The notes under the pieces are model-generated. The model was given only the letters and a program-made list of their open reading frames with translations. It was not told the origin of the DNA and ran no database searches. Below, in pieces: positions 53,100 to 61,923 of a stretch of DNA of 64,000 bases. The stretch spans positions 1 to 64,000 of the forward strand of contig JYOD01000074.1 of NCBI GenBank assembly GCA_000955785.1. Direction: 5' to 3'. Position 1 is the stretch's first letter; each line of letters begins with the position of its first letter. Position numbers and translations under genes: made by a program. This DNA comes from Burkholderiaceae bacterium 16. GTDB lineage: Bacteria; Pseudomonadota; Gammaproteobacteria; Burkholderiales; Burkholderiaceae.

Positions 53100-54056
53100 T
53101 CAGGCCGCCAGTTTGGGCGGCTGGGGTTGCCGGGCCGGCCCCGCCTGTGTTTCCCCGAAATGCGGATGGCGCGCGAACAGCTCGGCTGCCCAGTTGACGA
53201 AGACGCGCACCTTGGCCGACAGGTGGCGGTTCTGCGGATACATGGCGGCGATCGGCAGCGAGTCGGTGGGCCAGTCGGTCAGCACCTCCACCAGCCGGCC
53301 GCTTTCCACATACGGCAGCGCCATCACGCGGGAAATGCGCGCAATCCCGTGGCCTTCCAGCGCGCAGGCCAGGTAGACGTCGGCGTCGTTGGTGGAAATG
53401 GCCGAGGGCAGCAGCATTTCCGTGCGTTGCTCGCCTGCTCCCATCGGCCACGGCATCTCGCGGCCGGTGCGATTGGACAGGTAATTCACGGCCTTGTGCT
53501 GCACCAGGTCGCTGGGCTGGGTGGGCGTGCCGTTGCTCTTGAGATAAAGCGGCGAGGCATAGAAGCCCAGCCGGAGTTGCCCGATGCGGCGCGCCACCAT
53601 GGTGTCGTCCACCGGATCGCCCACGCGCAGCACCACGTCCACTCCTTCCTTGAGCAGGTCGATGGGCTTGCCGTTGATGGTCAGCTCCATCTTCAGCTCG
53701 GGATACGCGGCGAAGAACTCATGCAGCCTGGGGATCAGCACCAGTTGCGCCAGCCCGGCGGTGGTGTCCACGCACAGCGTGCCGCGTGGCGTGTTGTTCT
53801 GGTGGGTGAGCGATTGCTCGGCCTCTTCCACGTCCGCCAGGATCCGCACGCAGCGTTCGTAATAGGCGGCGCCGTCGGTGGTGACGCTGATGCGCCGGGT
53901 GGTCCGGTGCAGCAGCTTGACGCCCAGGTGCGTTTCCAGGTTCTGGATCAGGCGTGTGAGCGTGGCCTTGGGCAGGTCCAGCGACTCGGCCGCCCGCGCA
54001 AAGCTGCCTACATCCACCACGCGGGTAAATGCCTGCATTGATACGAGACGATCCAT
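53100..54056 (-). CDS. LysR-family regulator, CeoR/BpeT/MexT-like
   Basis: 318-aa LysR regulator divergent from the llpE-efflux operon, the position of CeoR/BpeT in Burkholderia. The HTH is MDRLVSMQAFTRVVDVGSFA followed by LDLPKATLTRLIQNLETHLG. The effector domain spans about 90-300. ATG 54056 is preceded by GGGGAG; GTG 54062 would add two residues. It probably activates the efflux operon in response to a co-inducer, and mutations in such regulators are a known cause of efflux overexpression. Confidence 0.85.
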   Translation of the reverse strand: MDRLVSMQAFTRVVDVGSFARAAESLDLPKATLTRLIQNLETHLGVKLLHRTTRRISVTTDGAAYYERCVRILADVEEAEQSLTHQNNTPRGTLCVDTTAGLAQLVLIPRLHEFFAAYPELKMELTINGKPIDLLKEGVDVVLRVGDPVDDTMVARRIGQLRLGFYASPLYLKSNGTPTQPSDLVQHKAVNYLSNRTGREMPWPMGAGEQRTEMLLPSAISTNDADVYLACALEGHGIARISRVMALPYVESGRLVEVLTDWPTDSLPIAAMYPQNRHLSAKVRVFVNWAAELFARHPHFGETQAGPARQPQPPKLAA

Positions 54057-54311
54057 GTTCACTCCCCCGGATAAGGAAACAGGCAGGTCTGGCCGGCAGG
54101 GCAGGCACCCGAATGGGGTGCGCCCCGGCCAGGCGCATGACGGGTTGCGCGTGTGGCGCGGCTGCGGAAGTGCGGGAGTGGATCACAAAACGGATGACCT
54201 TGCACGGCGAAGGGTTTCCCGATCGCGGAAACCGCGATTATTTCACCTGAGAAACAGTGCATTGGCAAAGCCTCGCTTTATCCCACCTTTATCAACCACC
54301 ATAATTCGCTG

Positions 54312-54328
54312 CATCGCAATATGCAATG
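54312..54328. promoter_or_regulatory. Candidate LysR site upstream of llpE
   Basis: CATCGCA-ATA-TGCAATG is an inverted repeat with one mismatch in 7-bp arms, located in the 340-bp divergent region. A CeoR-type binding site is inferred. The rest of this region holds no gene. Confidence 0.45.
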
Positions 54329-54342
54329 GAGGCGCCGTTAAC

Positions 54343-54378
54343 GTACCCGTTAGTGCACCCGCTAGTGCACCCGTTAGC
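54343..54378. repeat. Three 12-bp direct repeats
   Basis: GTACCCGTTAGT, GCACCCGCTAGT and GCACCCGTTAGC follow one another in the llpE leader, ending 18 bp before the start codon. Read through in the llpE frame they would encode Val/Ala-Pro-Val/Ala-Ser repeats, but no start codon lies upstream in this frame. Confidence 0.7.
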
Positions 54379-54396
54379 GCGCAACAACTTACCGCC

Positions 54397-55320
54397 ATGT
54401 CGCCCAAGCAACCGAAATCCGCAGCAGCAGCCTCCGCAGCCGAACTGGCCGAGGGGCACACGACCGAGCATACGGTGGAAAGCAGCGGCCGCACGATCGC
54501 GGTGCGCCTGAGCTACCCGCCTGGCTATCCGGCGGGCAAGGCGGCGCCGCTGCTGCCCTGGCTGATCTACCTGCATGCCGGTGGCTTTGTCGACGCCAGC
54601 CTGGAGAAGTCCCAGCGCCTCGCACGCTCGCTGGCCGGCACGGTACCCGCGGTGGTGGTGACGCCGGCATACTCGCTGGCCCCCGATTTCCCGTTCCCGG
54701 CGGCGCCGGAAGATGCGTTCCATACCGTCGAGTGGGTGTTGCGCCATGCGCGCCGCCTCAAGGTGGACAAGCTGCGCTTTGCCGTGGTGGGTGAGGAGGC
54801 GGGCGGCAACCTGGCGATCGCGCTGTCGCAGATGCTGCGCGACCGCGGCTTGCCGGAGCCGCGCGCGCAGTGGCTGATCCGCCCGGTTACCGATCCATGC
54901 CTGCAGCACGCATCGTGCGCGGTGGGGCAGGGCGGGCGCGGCGTGCCGCTGGAAATGCTGCAGCGGCTGGCCGGCTACTACCGCGATTACCTGCCTACCC
55001 CAGCCGCCAGCGTGCACCCTTACGCGGCCCCGGCCCATGCCTCGCGGCTGGCCGGCCTGCCGCCCACGCTGATCCAGGTGGCCGAGGAAGATGCGCTGCG
55101 CGCCGAAGGCGAAGCCTTCGCCGGCCGCCTGCTGACGGCCGGCGTGCCGTCCGAAGCCCGAATCATGGCCGGTGCCTGTGGCGCCGGCGTGGAAGAATCC
55201 CACGACCGATGTCAGGTGTGGATAAACGAAGGCGCGCGCTACCTGCAAGACTATCTTGCCGGCGACGACGACGCCTCGCCCAAGGCCGAACGCCAGACAG
55301 GAGCCAGCCCGCCCGGCTGA
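54397..55320 (+). CDS. llpE: LlpE-like alpha/beta hydrolase homologue, catalytic triad degenerate
   Basis: 307-aa protein of the hormone-sensitive-lipase group, in the place of llpE in Burkholderia llpE-bpeEF-oprC and ceo operons. The oxyanion motif is HAGGF rather than HGGGF. The nucleophile elbow reads GEEAGGNLA where active members have GDSAGGNLA, so Ser is replaced by Glu. The acid loop is VAEEDALRAEGEAF (Asp present), and the usual His (GMIHGF) region reads GACGAGV, so no His. It therefore looks catalytically dead. The start at 54397 is the first ATG in frame after the leader repeats. Confidence 0.75.
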   Translation: MSPKQPKSAAAASAAELAEGHTTEHTVESSGRTIAVRLSYPPGYPAGKAAPLLPWLIYLHAGGFVDASLEKSQRLARSLAGTVPAVVVTPAYSLAPDFPFPAAPEDAFHTVEWVLRHARRLKVDKLRFAVVGEEAGGNLAIALSQMLRDRGLPEPRAQWLIRPVTDPCLQHASCAVGQGGRGVPLEMLQRLAGYYRDYLPTPAASVHPYAAPAHASRLAGLPPTLIQVAEEDALRAEGEAFAGRLLTAGVPSEARIMAGACGAGVEESHDRCQVWINEGARYLQDYLAGDDDASPKAERQTGASPPG

Positions 55321-55459
55321 TCGCGAATTACAAAGCCAAGCCGGCCTGCGCATAGCAGGCGTACCGGGCGCGATCCTTTGCGCGCGCCGGCGGGGGCGTT
55401 CGTCCCATTTTTTGCTTTCCAGTTGAAGAAAACCGCAGACGGAATACGGAGTCAAGAAA

Positions 55460-56776
55460 ATGAATCAGCAATATCGACGCACCATGATTGCCCTGGCCAT
55501 CGTCGCTGTGCTCGGCGCTGGCCTGGCCACCTCGATCTTCAAGCCCTGGCACGCCGGCGAGGCGCAGGCCGTGCCCGCGCCGGCAGCGCCCGCCACCGTG
55601 GACGTGGCAAGCGCGCTGGGCAAGACCATCACCGAATGGGATGAGTTCTCCGGCCGTCTCGAAGCCGTGGACCGTGTCGAGATTCGCGCCAGGGTCGGCG
55701 GCACCATTGACGCCGTGCACTTCCGCGAAGGCGCGCTGGTGAAGAAGGGCGATCCGCTCTTTACCATCGACCCGCGCCCCTACGCCGCCGAAGTGGCGCG
55801 CGCGGAGGCCGCGCTGGCCGCCGCGCAAGTGCGTTCCAGCCACGCGCAGACGGAGCAGGCCCGCGCGCAGCGGCTGGTGCAGGACAACGCGGTATCGCGC
55901 CGCGAGTTCGACGAGCGCGACAACGGCGCCCGCGAAGCGGTAGCCAATGTGCGCGCCGCGCAGGCCTCGCTGGAAGTGGCGCGGCTGAACCTGGCCTATA
56001 CGCGGATCACCGCCCCGGTCAGCGGGCGCGTATCGCGTGCCGAGATCACCGTAGGCAACCTGGTGGCGGCCGGTGCCGGCACGCCGGTGCTGACCACGGT
56101 GGTGTCGGTGTCGCCGGTGTACGCCAGCTTTGAACTCGATGAGCAGACTTACCTGCGCTATACGGCTAATACGGCCAATACAGCCAATACAGCGGATAAG
56201 GCGGATAAGGCGGATACAGCCGGTGGCGCGTCCGGCGCGCAAGGCGGGCAGTCCAGGTTGCCGGTGTTCCTGGGCCTGGCCAACGAAGAGGACTATCCGC
56301 GTGAGGGCCGCATCCAGTCGGTGGACAACCGGCTCGACACCAAGAGCGGCACCATCCGCGTGCGCGCCGTGTTCGACAACCCGGACGGCCGCCTGCTGCC
56401 GGGCCTGTATGCGCGCATCAAGCTCGGTGGCGGCTCGCCGCACCCGGTGGTGCTGATCAACGACCGCGCCATCGGCACCGACCAGGGCAAGAAGTTCGTG
56501 CTGGTACTGGATAGCGGGAACAAGCTGGCCTACCGCGAAGTCACGCTCGGGCCGTCCTACGAAGGGCTGCGCGTGATCCGCCAGGGTTTGAAGGCCGACG
56601 AGAAGATCGTGGTCAACGGGCTGCAGCGCGTGCGTCCCGGCGTCACGGTCGCGCCCAAGCCGGTCGATATGGCGTTCAAGCGCGAGCTGGAGCAACGTGC
56701 CGAATCGGCTGACCGCAAGCAGGCGGCCACGGAGAAAACCACGGACAAGGCAGCCGATGGAAAACCGGTGACCTGA
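55460..56776 (+). CDS. ceoA: RND efflux periplasmic adaptor (CeoA/BpeE/MexE-like)
   Basis: 438-aa membrane-fusion protein linking the inner-membrane pump to the outer-membrane channel. An N-terminal anchor (IALAIVAVLGAGLATSIF) is followed by the first lipoyl half (DRVEIRARVGGTIDAVHFRE), an alpha-hairpin (about 110-165), the second lipoyl half (LNLAYTRITAPVSGRVSRAE), beta-barrel and membrane-proximal domains. A Thr/Ala/Asn-Lys-Asp repeat insert sits near residue 235 in the barrel. Homologous MexEF-OprN, BpeEF-OprC and CeoAB-OpcM pumps export chloramphenicol, trimethoprim and fluoroquinolones. The llpE stop is 139 bp upstream. Confidence 0.9.
   Translation: MNQQYRRTMIALAIVAVLGAGLATSIFKPWHAGEAQAVPAPAAPATVDVASALGKTITEWDEFSGRLEAVDRVEIRARVGGTIDAVHFREGALVKKGDPLFTIDPRPYAAEVARAEAALAAAQVRSSHAQTEQARAQRLVQDNAVSRREFDERDNGAREAVANVRAAQASLEVARLNLAYTRITAPVSGRVSRAEITVGNLVAAGAGTPVLTTVVSVSPVYASFELDEQTYLRYTANTANTANTADKADKADTAGGASGAQGGQSRLPVFLGLANEEDYPREGRIQSVDNRLDTKSGTIRVRAVFDNPDGRLLPGLYARIKLGGGSPHPVVLINDRAIGTDQGKKFVLVLDSGNKLAYREVTLGPSYEGLRVIRQGLKADEKIVVNGLQRVRPGVTVAPKPVDMAFKRELEQRAESADRKQAATEKTTDKAADGKPVT
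56162..56215 (+). repeat. Coding minisatellite in adaptor gene
   Basis: Six 9-bp units (three reading Thr-Ala-Asn, one Thr-Ala-Asp, two Lys-Ala-Asp) plus a partial seventh lie inside ceoA. Copy number can change without frameshift. It is a surface insert in the beta-barrel domain and is expected to vary between strains. Confidence 0.8.
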
Positions 56777-56825
56777 GCCGATCCTGCAAGAACCGCATGA
56801 GCTGAATCTGCCAAGGGTTTGCTCC

Positions 56826-56907
56826 CTCTCCCGCATGGCGGGAGAGCAACCGGGGGAGAGGACAGGCGCATCCACAGTGCGCCGGCATTGAAACTACCTC
56901 TCCCCCG
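56826..56907. repeat. Double palindromic element in ceoA-ceoB spacer
   Basis: CTCTCCCGC-ATG-GCGGGAGAG (56826-56846) is a perfect 9-bp stem. CGGGGGAGAGG (56851-56861) pairs perfectly with CCTCTCCCCCG (56897-56907). It resembles REP-like intergenic elements. Within the operon it could protect the upstream mRNA or lower downstream expression. Confidence 0.7.
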
Positions 56908-56999
56908 AGGCCAAACCATATTTAGCTTCCCCGCTCCACATGGCGCCTGCATGCCAGGCCGCCAGGGGGAGCCTTTTCGCCAAGACTGCCGAGACTGAG

Positions 57000-59900
57000 A
57001 TGAATCTCTCGAAATTCTTTATCGACCGGCCTATCTTTGCCGGCGTGCTATCGGTGCTGATCTTCCTGATCGGCGCCATCTCGATGTTCAAGCTGCCGAT
57101 CTCGGAGTATCCCGAGGTGGTGCCGCCGTCCGTGGTGGTGCGCGCGCAGTATCCCGGCGCCAACCCCAAGGTGATCGCCGCTACCGTGGCGTCGCCGCTG
57201 GAGGAGCAGATCAACGGCGTCGAAGACATGCTCTACATGTCGTCGCAATCCAATAGCGATGGCCTGCTGACGCTGACCGTCACCTTCAAGCTCGGCACCG
57301 ATCCGGACAAGGCACAGCAGCTCGTGCAGAACCGGGTGGCGCAGGCCGAACCGCGCTTGCCGGAGGACGTGCGCCGCCTCGGCATCACCACCGTCAAGAG
57401 CTCGCCCGACCTGACAATGGTGGTCCACCTGGTCTCGCCGAACGACCGCTACGACATGACCTACCTGCGCAACTACGCGGTGATCAATGTCAAGGACCGC
57501 CTGGCGCGGATCCAGGGCGTGGGCCAGGTGCAGTTGTTCGGCTCGGGCGACTACTCCATGCGCGTGTGGCTGAACCCGGAGAAGATGGCCGAGCGCAAGC
57601 TGGCCGCCGCCGACGTGGTCAAGGCGATCCGCGAGCAGAACGTGCAGGTGGCCGCCGGCGTGATCGGCGCCTCGCCGTCGCTGCCGGGCGCCGACCTGCA
57701 GCTTTCTGTGAATGCGCAGGGCCGGCTGGAAACGGTCGAGGCCTTCGGCGACATCATCGTGGCGACTTCGCCCGATGGCGGCGTGACGTACCTGAAGGAC
57801 GTCGCCCGTATCGAGCTGGGCGCGTCGGAATACGCGCTGCGCTCGCTGCTGGACAACAAGTCCGCGGTGGCCATTCCCATCTTCCAGGCGCCGGGTTCGA
57901 ACGCCATCCAGATCTCGGATGAAGTCCGCAAGACCATGGAGGAACTCAAGCAGAACTTCCCCGATGGCGTGGACTACAGCATCGTCTATGACCCGACCCA
58001 GTTCGTGCGCCATAGCATCGAGGCCGTCACCCACACGCTGTTCGAAGCCATCGCGCTGGTGGTGCTGGTGGTGATCCTGTTCCTGCAGACGTGGCGCGCT
58101 TCGGTGATTCCGCTGCTGGCGGTGCCGGTGTCCATCGTGGGTACATTCGGGCTGATGCACGCGTTTGGCTTCTCGATCAACGCGTTGTCACTCTTCGGGC
58201 TGGTGCTGGCGATCGGTATCGTGGTGGATGATGCCATCGTGGTGGTGGAGAACGTCGAGCGGAATATTGCCGAGGGGCTGTCTCCGAAGGAGGCGACGTA
58301 CAAGGCCATGCGCGAAGTCAGCGGCCCGATTATCGCCATCGCGCTGACGCTGATCGCCGTGTTCGTGCCGCTGGCCTTCATGACGGGCCTGACCGGCCAG
58401 TTCTACAAGCAGTTCGCGCTGACCATCGCCATCTCGACCATCATCTCGGCCTTCAACTCGCTGACGCTGTCGCCGGCATTGTCCGCGCTGCTGCTGCGCG
58501 GCCACGATGCGCCGAAGGACTGGCTGTCGCGCGCCATGGATCGCGTGCTGGGCGGCTTCTTTGTCCGCTTCAACCGCTTCTTCGGCGCCAGCGCCGACCG
58601 TTACGGCAAGGGCGTGAAGGGCGTGATCTCGCGCAAGACCGCAGTGTTCGGCGTGTACGCGGTGATGCTGGCGCTGACCTGGGGCGTGTTCCAACTGGTG
58701 CCCAAGGGCTTCGTGCCGGCGCAGGACAAGCAGTACCTGGTGAGCTTCGCCAAGCTGCCTGACGGCGCCACGCTGGATCGCACCGAAGACGTGATTCGCC
58801 AGATGTCCGACATCGCGCTCAAGCAACCCGGCGTGGAATCGGCGATTGCCTTCCCGGGCCTGTCGATCAACGGCTTCACCAATAGCCCGAGCGCCGGCAT
58901 CGTGTTCGTGTCGCTCAAGCCGTTTGAAGAACGCAAGACCAGGGAGCTGTCGGGCAATGCCATCGCGCAGCAGCTCAACGGCAAGTACGCTTCGATCCAG
59001 GATGCTTTCATCGCCGTGTTCCCGCCGCCGCCGGTCCAGGGCCTGGGCACCATCGGTGGCTTCAAGCTGATGATCGAGGACCGTGCCGCGCTGGGTTACG
59101 ACGCGCTGTTCGACGCCACCAACGCATTCACCAACAAGGCGCGCGCTACGCCGGAGCTGGCAGGTATCTTCACCAACTACCAGGTCAACGTGCCGCAACT
59201 CGACGTGAAGCTGGACCGCGTCAAGGCCAAGCAGTTGGGCGTGCCGGTGACGGACGTGTTTGATACGCTGCAGACCTACCTCGGCTCGGCCTATGTCAAC
59301 GACTTCAACAAGTTCGGGCGGACCTACCAGGTCAAGGTGCAGGCGGATGCGCAGTTCCGCGCGCACGCGGAGGACATCCTGCAACTGAAGACGCGCAACA
59401 CCGCCGGCGAGATGGTGCCGCTGTCGTCGCTGCTTACCGTCAAGCAGGGGTTCGGCCCCGACAGCGTGGTGCGCTACAACGGCTTCACCGCCGCCGACAT
59501 GAACGGCGGCCCGGCGCCGGGCTTCTCCTCGGGCCAGGCGCAAGCCGCGGCCGAGCGCATCGCCGCCGAGACGCTGCCCAAGGGCATCAAGTTCGAGTGG
59601 ACCGACCTGACCTACCAGGACATCCTGGCCGGCAATGCGGGCGTGTGGATCTTCCCGCTGTGCGTGCTGCTGGTGTTCCTGGTGCTGGCCGCGCAGTACG
59701 AAAGCCTGACGCTGCCGCTGGCCGTGATCCTGATCGTGCCGCTCAGCCTGCTGGCGGCCATGACGGGTGTGTGGCTGACCCGTGGCGACAACAACATCTT
59801 CACGCAGATCGGTTTCATCGTGCTGGTGGGGCTGTCGGCGAAGAACGCGATCCTGATCGTGGAGTTTGCGCGGGAGCTGGAGCATGAAGGCCGCTCCATC

Positions 59901-60191
59901 GTGGCCGCGGCGATCGAAGCCAGCCGCCTGCGCCTGCGCCCGATCCTGATGACGTCGTTCGCGTTCATCATGGGTGTGGTGCCGCTGGTGGTGTCCTCCG
60001 GCGCCGGCGCGGAGATGCGTCACGCGATGGGCGTGGCGGTGTTCGCGGGGATGCTGGGGGTGACGTTCTTCGGGCTGTTCCTGACGCCGGTGTTCTACGT
60101 GGCGCTGCGCATGCTGGCGACACGCGGCGAGCGCCGCAAGGTGTCGGACGCACCGTCGGCGAGCCACAAGGCTATCGCCTCCGCTGAATAA
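57000..60191 (+). CDS. ceoB: RND multidrug efflux permease (CeoB/BpeF/MexF-like)
   Basis: 1063-aa inner-membrane proton-driven pump of the HAE1 family. It starts NLSKFFIDRPIFAGVLSVLI with TM1 and two large periplasmic loops. The TM4 proton-relay region reads LVLAIGIVVDDAIVVVENVE with the two key Asp residues, and TM10 reads LVGLSAKNAILIVEFARELE with the essential Lys. The pore and docking domains are of normal length. It is preceded by a 223-bp spacer carrying palindromes and only a weak ribosome site at ATG 57000. opcM follows 11 bp after the stop. Confidence 0.95.
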   Translation: MNLSKFFIDRPIFAGVLSVLIFLIGAISMFKLPISEYPEVVPPSVVVRAQYPGANPKVIAATVASPLEEQINGVEDMLYMSSQSNSDGLLTLTVTFKLGTDPDKAQQLVQNRVAQAEPRLPEDVRRLGITTVKSSPDLTMVVHLVSPNDRYDMTYLRNYAVINVKDRLARIQGVGQVQLFGSGDYSMRVWLNPEKMAERKLAAADVVKAIREQNVQVAAGVIGASPSLPGADLQLSVNAQGRLETVEAFGDIIVATSPDGGVTYLKDVARIELGASEYALRSLLDNKSAVAIPIFQAPGSNAIQISDEVRKTMEELKQNFPDGVDYSIVYDPTQFVRHSIEAVTHTLFEAIALVVLVVILFLQTWRASVIPLLAVPVSIVGTFGLMHAFGFSINALSLFGLVLAIGIVVDDAIVVVENVERNIAEGLSPKEATYKAMREVSGPIIAIALTLIAVFVPLAFMTGLTGQFYKQFALTIAISTIISAFNSLTLSPALSALLLRGHDAPKDWLSRAMDRVLGGFFVRFNRFFGASADRYGKGVKGVISRKTAVFGVYAVMLALTWGVFQLVPKGFVPAQDKQYLVSFAKLPDGATLDRTEDVIRQMSDIALKQPGVESAIAFPGLSINGFTNSPSAGIVFVSLKPFEERKTRELSGNAIAQQLNGKYASIQDAFIAVFPPPPVQGLGTIGGFKLMIEDRAALGYDALFDATNAFTNKARATPELAGIFTNYQVNVPQLDVKLDRVKAKQLGVPVTDVFDTLQTYLGSAYVNDFNKFGRTYQVKVQADAQFRAHAEDILQLKTRNTAGEMVPLSSLLTVKQGFGPDSVVRYNGFTAADMNGGPAPGFSSGQAQAAAERIAAETLPKGIKFEWTDLTYQDILAGNAGVWIFPLCVLLVFLVLAAQYESLTLPLAVILIVPLSLLAAMTGVWLTRGDNNIFTQIGFIVLVGLSAKNAILIVEFARELEHEGRSIVAAAIEASRLRLRPILMTSFAFIMGVVPLVVSSGAGAEMRHAMGVAVFAGMLGVTFFGLFLTPVFYVALRMLATRGERRKVSDAPSASHKAIASAE

Positions 60192-60202
60192 GGATGATCG
60201 AA

Positions 60203-61750
60203 ATGAACGCAACCATGACATCCAGGATGACATCGCTACTCCCCGCGGCACTGCCGCGCCTGGCCACGCTGGCCGTGGCCCTGGTCCTGGCGGGCTGCTC
60301 GCTGGCACCGACCTACAAGGTGCCGGAGAGCGCCACCGCCGCCACGCCCGCCTACAAGGAAGCCGAGGCCGCGCAGGCGGAAGGCGCCCAGTGGAAGGTG
60401 GCAACCCCGTCCGAAGGCGCGCAGCGCGGCGAATGGTGGAAGATCTTCGGCGATGCCGATCTCGACCGCCTGATCGCCGCGGCGACCGAATCCAACCAGG
60501 ATCTCGCCATTGCCGCGGCCCGCGTCAAGCAGGCGCGCGCCTTCACCGGCGTGGCCGAGGCCGACCAGTACCCGCAGCTCAGCCTGGGCCTGGACGCGTC
60601 CCGCACGCAGCTCTCGGCAGCCTCGCAAGGGCTGCCCGACGGTACGCCCGTATCGCCGCAGACGGTATTGAGGGCGCGCGCCTTCGCAGGCTACGAGGTG
60701 GACCTGTTCGGCCGCGTGGCCGACAACGTCAAGGCGGCACGGGCGGAGGGCGAAGCCGCTGAAGACCTGTACCGCTCGGTGCAGCTCGCGCTGCAAGCCG
60801 ACGTGGCGCAGGCCTACTTCGCGCTGCGCACGCTGGACAGCGAGCGCGACCTGCTCAACGCCACCATCACGCTGCGCGAGGATGCGCTCAAGCTGCTCAA
60901 GCGCCGTTTCGACGAAGGCGAGACCACCGATCTCGATCCCGCCCGCGCCGAAGCCGAGCTGGGCACGGCACGCGCGGACCTGGCCGGCATCGAGCGCCGC
61001 CGCGCCAACCAGGAGCACGCGCTGGCGGTGCTGACCGGCGCGCCGCCGGGCGCCTTTACGCTGGCTGCGCGCCCGCTCGACGCCGCGCTGATCACGGTGC
61101 CGGCAGGACTGCCTTCGGACCTGCTGGAGCGCCGTCCCGATATCGCGCAGGCCGAGCGCCTGATGGCGGCGGCCAACGCGCGCATCGGTGTGGCCAAGTC
61201 GGCGTTCTTCCCGCGCATCACGCTGACCGGCTTGTTCGGATTCGAATCGAACGACTTGTCGAACCTGTTCAAGTGGTCGTCGCGTGCCTGGATGCTGGGG
61301 CCGCTGATCGGCAGCACGATTGCGCAGCCGATCCTGGACGGCGGCCGCAACAAGGCCAACCTGGCGGCGGCGCGCGCGCAGCACGAGGAAGCGGTGGCGG
61401 GCTATCGCCAGAGCGTGCTGACGGCGCTGCGCGAGGTGGAAGACAGCCTGGCCGATGTGCGCTGGCTGAGCCAGCAGGCCGGTGCGCTGGACGGCGCGCT
61501 GGGCGGTGCCCGCCGCGCGGCCAGGATCTCGCGCAGCCGGTATGAAGCCGGCGCGGTGGATTACCTGACGGTGATCGACGCGGACCGCACGGTGCTGCAG
61601 TCGCAGCGCGAGGCCAACCAGGTGGCTGGCCTGCGCGCTTCCGCGACGGTGGCGCTGGTGCGCAGGCTGGGTGGCGGTTGGGGGCCCTTGCCCGCGGCCA
61701 CACCCGAGATGGCACAGGCAGGCCCCGGCCCGCTGGCCGCGAGCCACTAA
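60203..61750 (+). CDS. opcM: Outer-membrane efflux lipoprotein (OpcM/OprC/OprN-like)
   Basis: 515-aa TolC-family factor. A lipobox LAGC (ALVLAGCSLAPTYKVPE) gives a lipid-anchored outer-membrane protein. Two OEP repeats follow: NQDLAIAAARVKQARAFTGV near residue 95 and PSDLLERRPDIAQAERLMAA near 310. The coiled-coil regions form the periplasmic alpha-barrel and YDVDLFGR-like region reads YEVDLFGRVADNVKA. ATG 60203 is chosen over 60194 because AAGG lies eight bases upstream. Last gene of the llpE-ceoAB-opcM operon. Confidence 0.93.
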   Translation: MNATMTSRMTSLLPAALPRLATLAVALVLAGCSLAPTYKVPESATAATPAYKEAEAAQAEGAQWKVATPSEGAQRGEWWKIFGDADLDRLIAAATESNQDLAIAAARVKQARAFTGVAEADQYPQLSLGLDASRTQLSAASQGLPDGTPVSPQTVLRARAFAGYEVDLFGRVADNVKAARAEGEAAEDLYRSVQLALQADVAQAYFALRTLDSERDLLNATITLREDALKLLKRRFDEGETTDLDPARAEAELGTARADLAGIERRRANQEHALAVLTGAPPGAFTLAARPLDAALITVPAGLPSDLLERRPDIAQAERLMAAANARIGVAKSAFFPRITLTGLFGFESNDLSNLFKWSSRAWMLGPLIGSTIAQPILDGGRNKANLAAARAQHEEAVAGYRQSVLTALREVEDSLADVRWLSQQAGALDGALGGARRAARISRSRYEAGAVDYLTVIDADRTVLQSQREANQVAGLRASATVALVRRLGGGWGPLPAATPEMAQAGPGPLAASH

Positions 61751-61923
61751 GCGCGCCTGCAAGCCGCGGCAACCGCCCTCGCGCGGTTGCCGCGCTTCAC
61801 CCGATGCCGGCCCGACGCGGCCGGCAAAGCTGACTAAACTGGAAGCATCGCGGCCACACGCGCCGGAAGGGCCGCCGGCATTGCCGCAGTTTTCCTGCGC
61901 GCCATCCTTTCACGTTGCTCACC

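Noticed and set aside
53878..54396. N-terminal extension of the LlpE-like protein
   Set aside because: It would run antisense through the LysR start region and through the intergenic repeats; the hydrolase fold begins after 54397.
54343..56215. Short tandem repeats considered as a CRISPR array
   Set aside because: Units are 9 or 12 bp with no unique spacers, and no cas genes are in the window.
58188..60404. Open frame of 738 codons on the minus strand opposite the RND permease
   Set aside because: Low-complexity Arg/His/Gln translation opposite a clear permease; no ribosome site and no conserved features.
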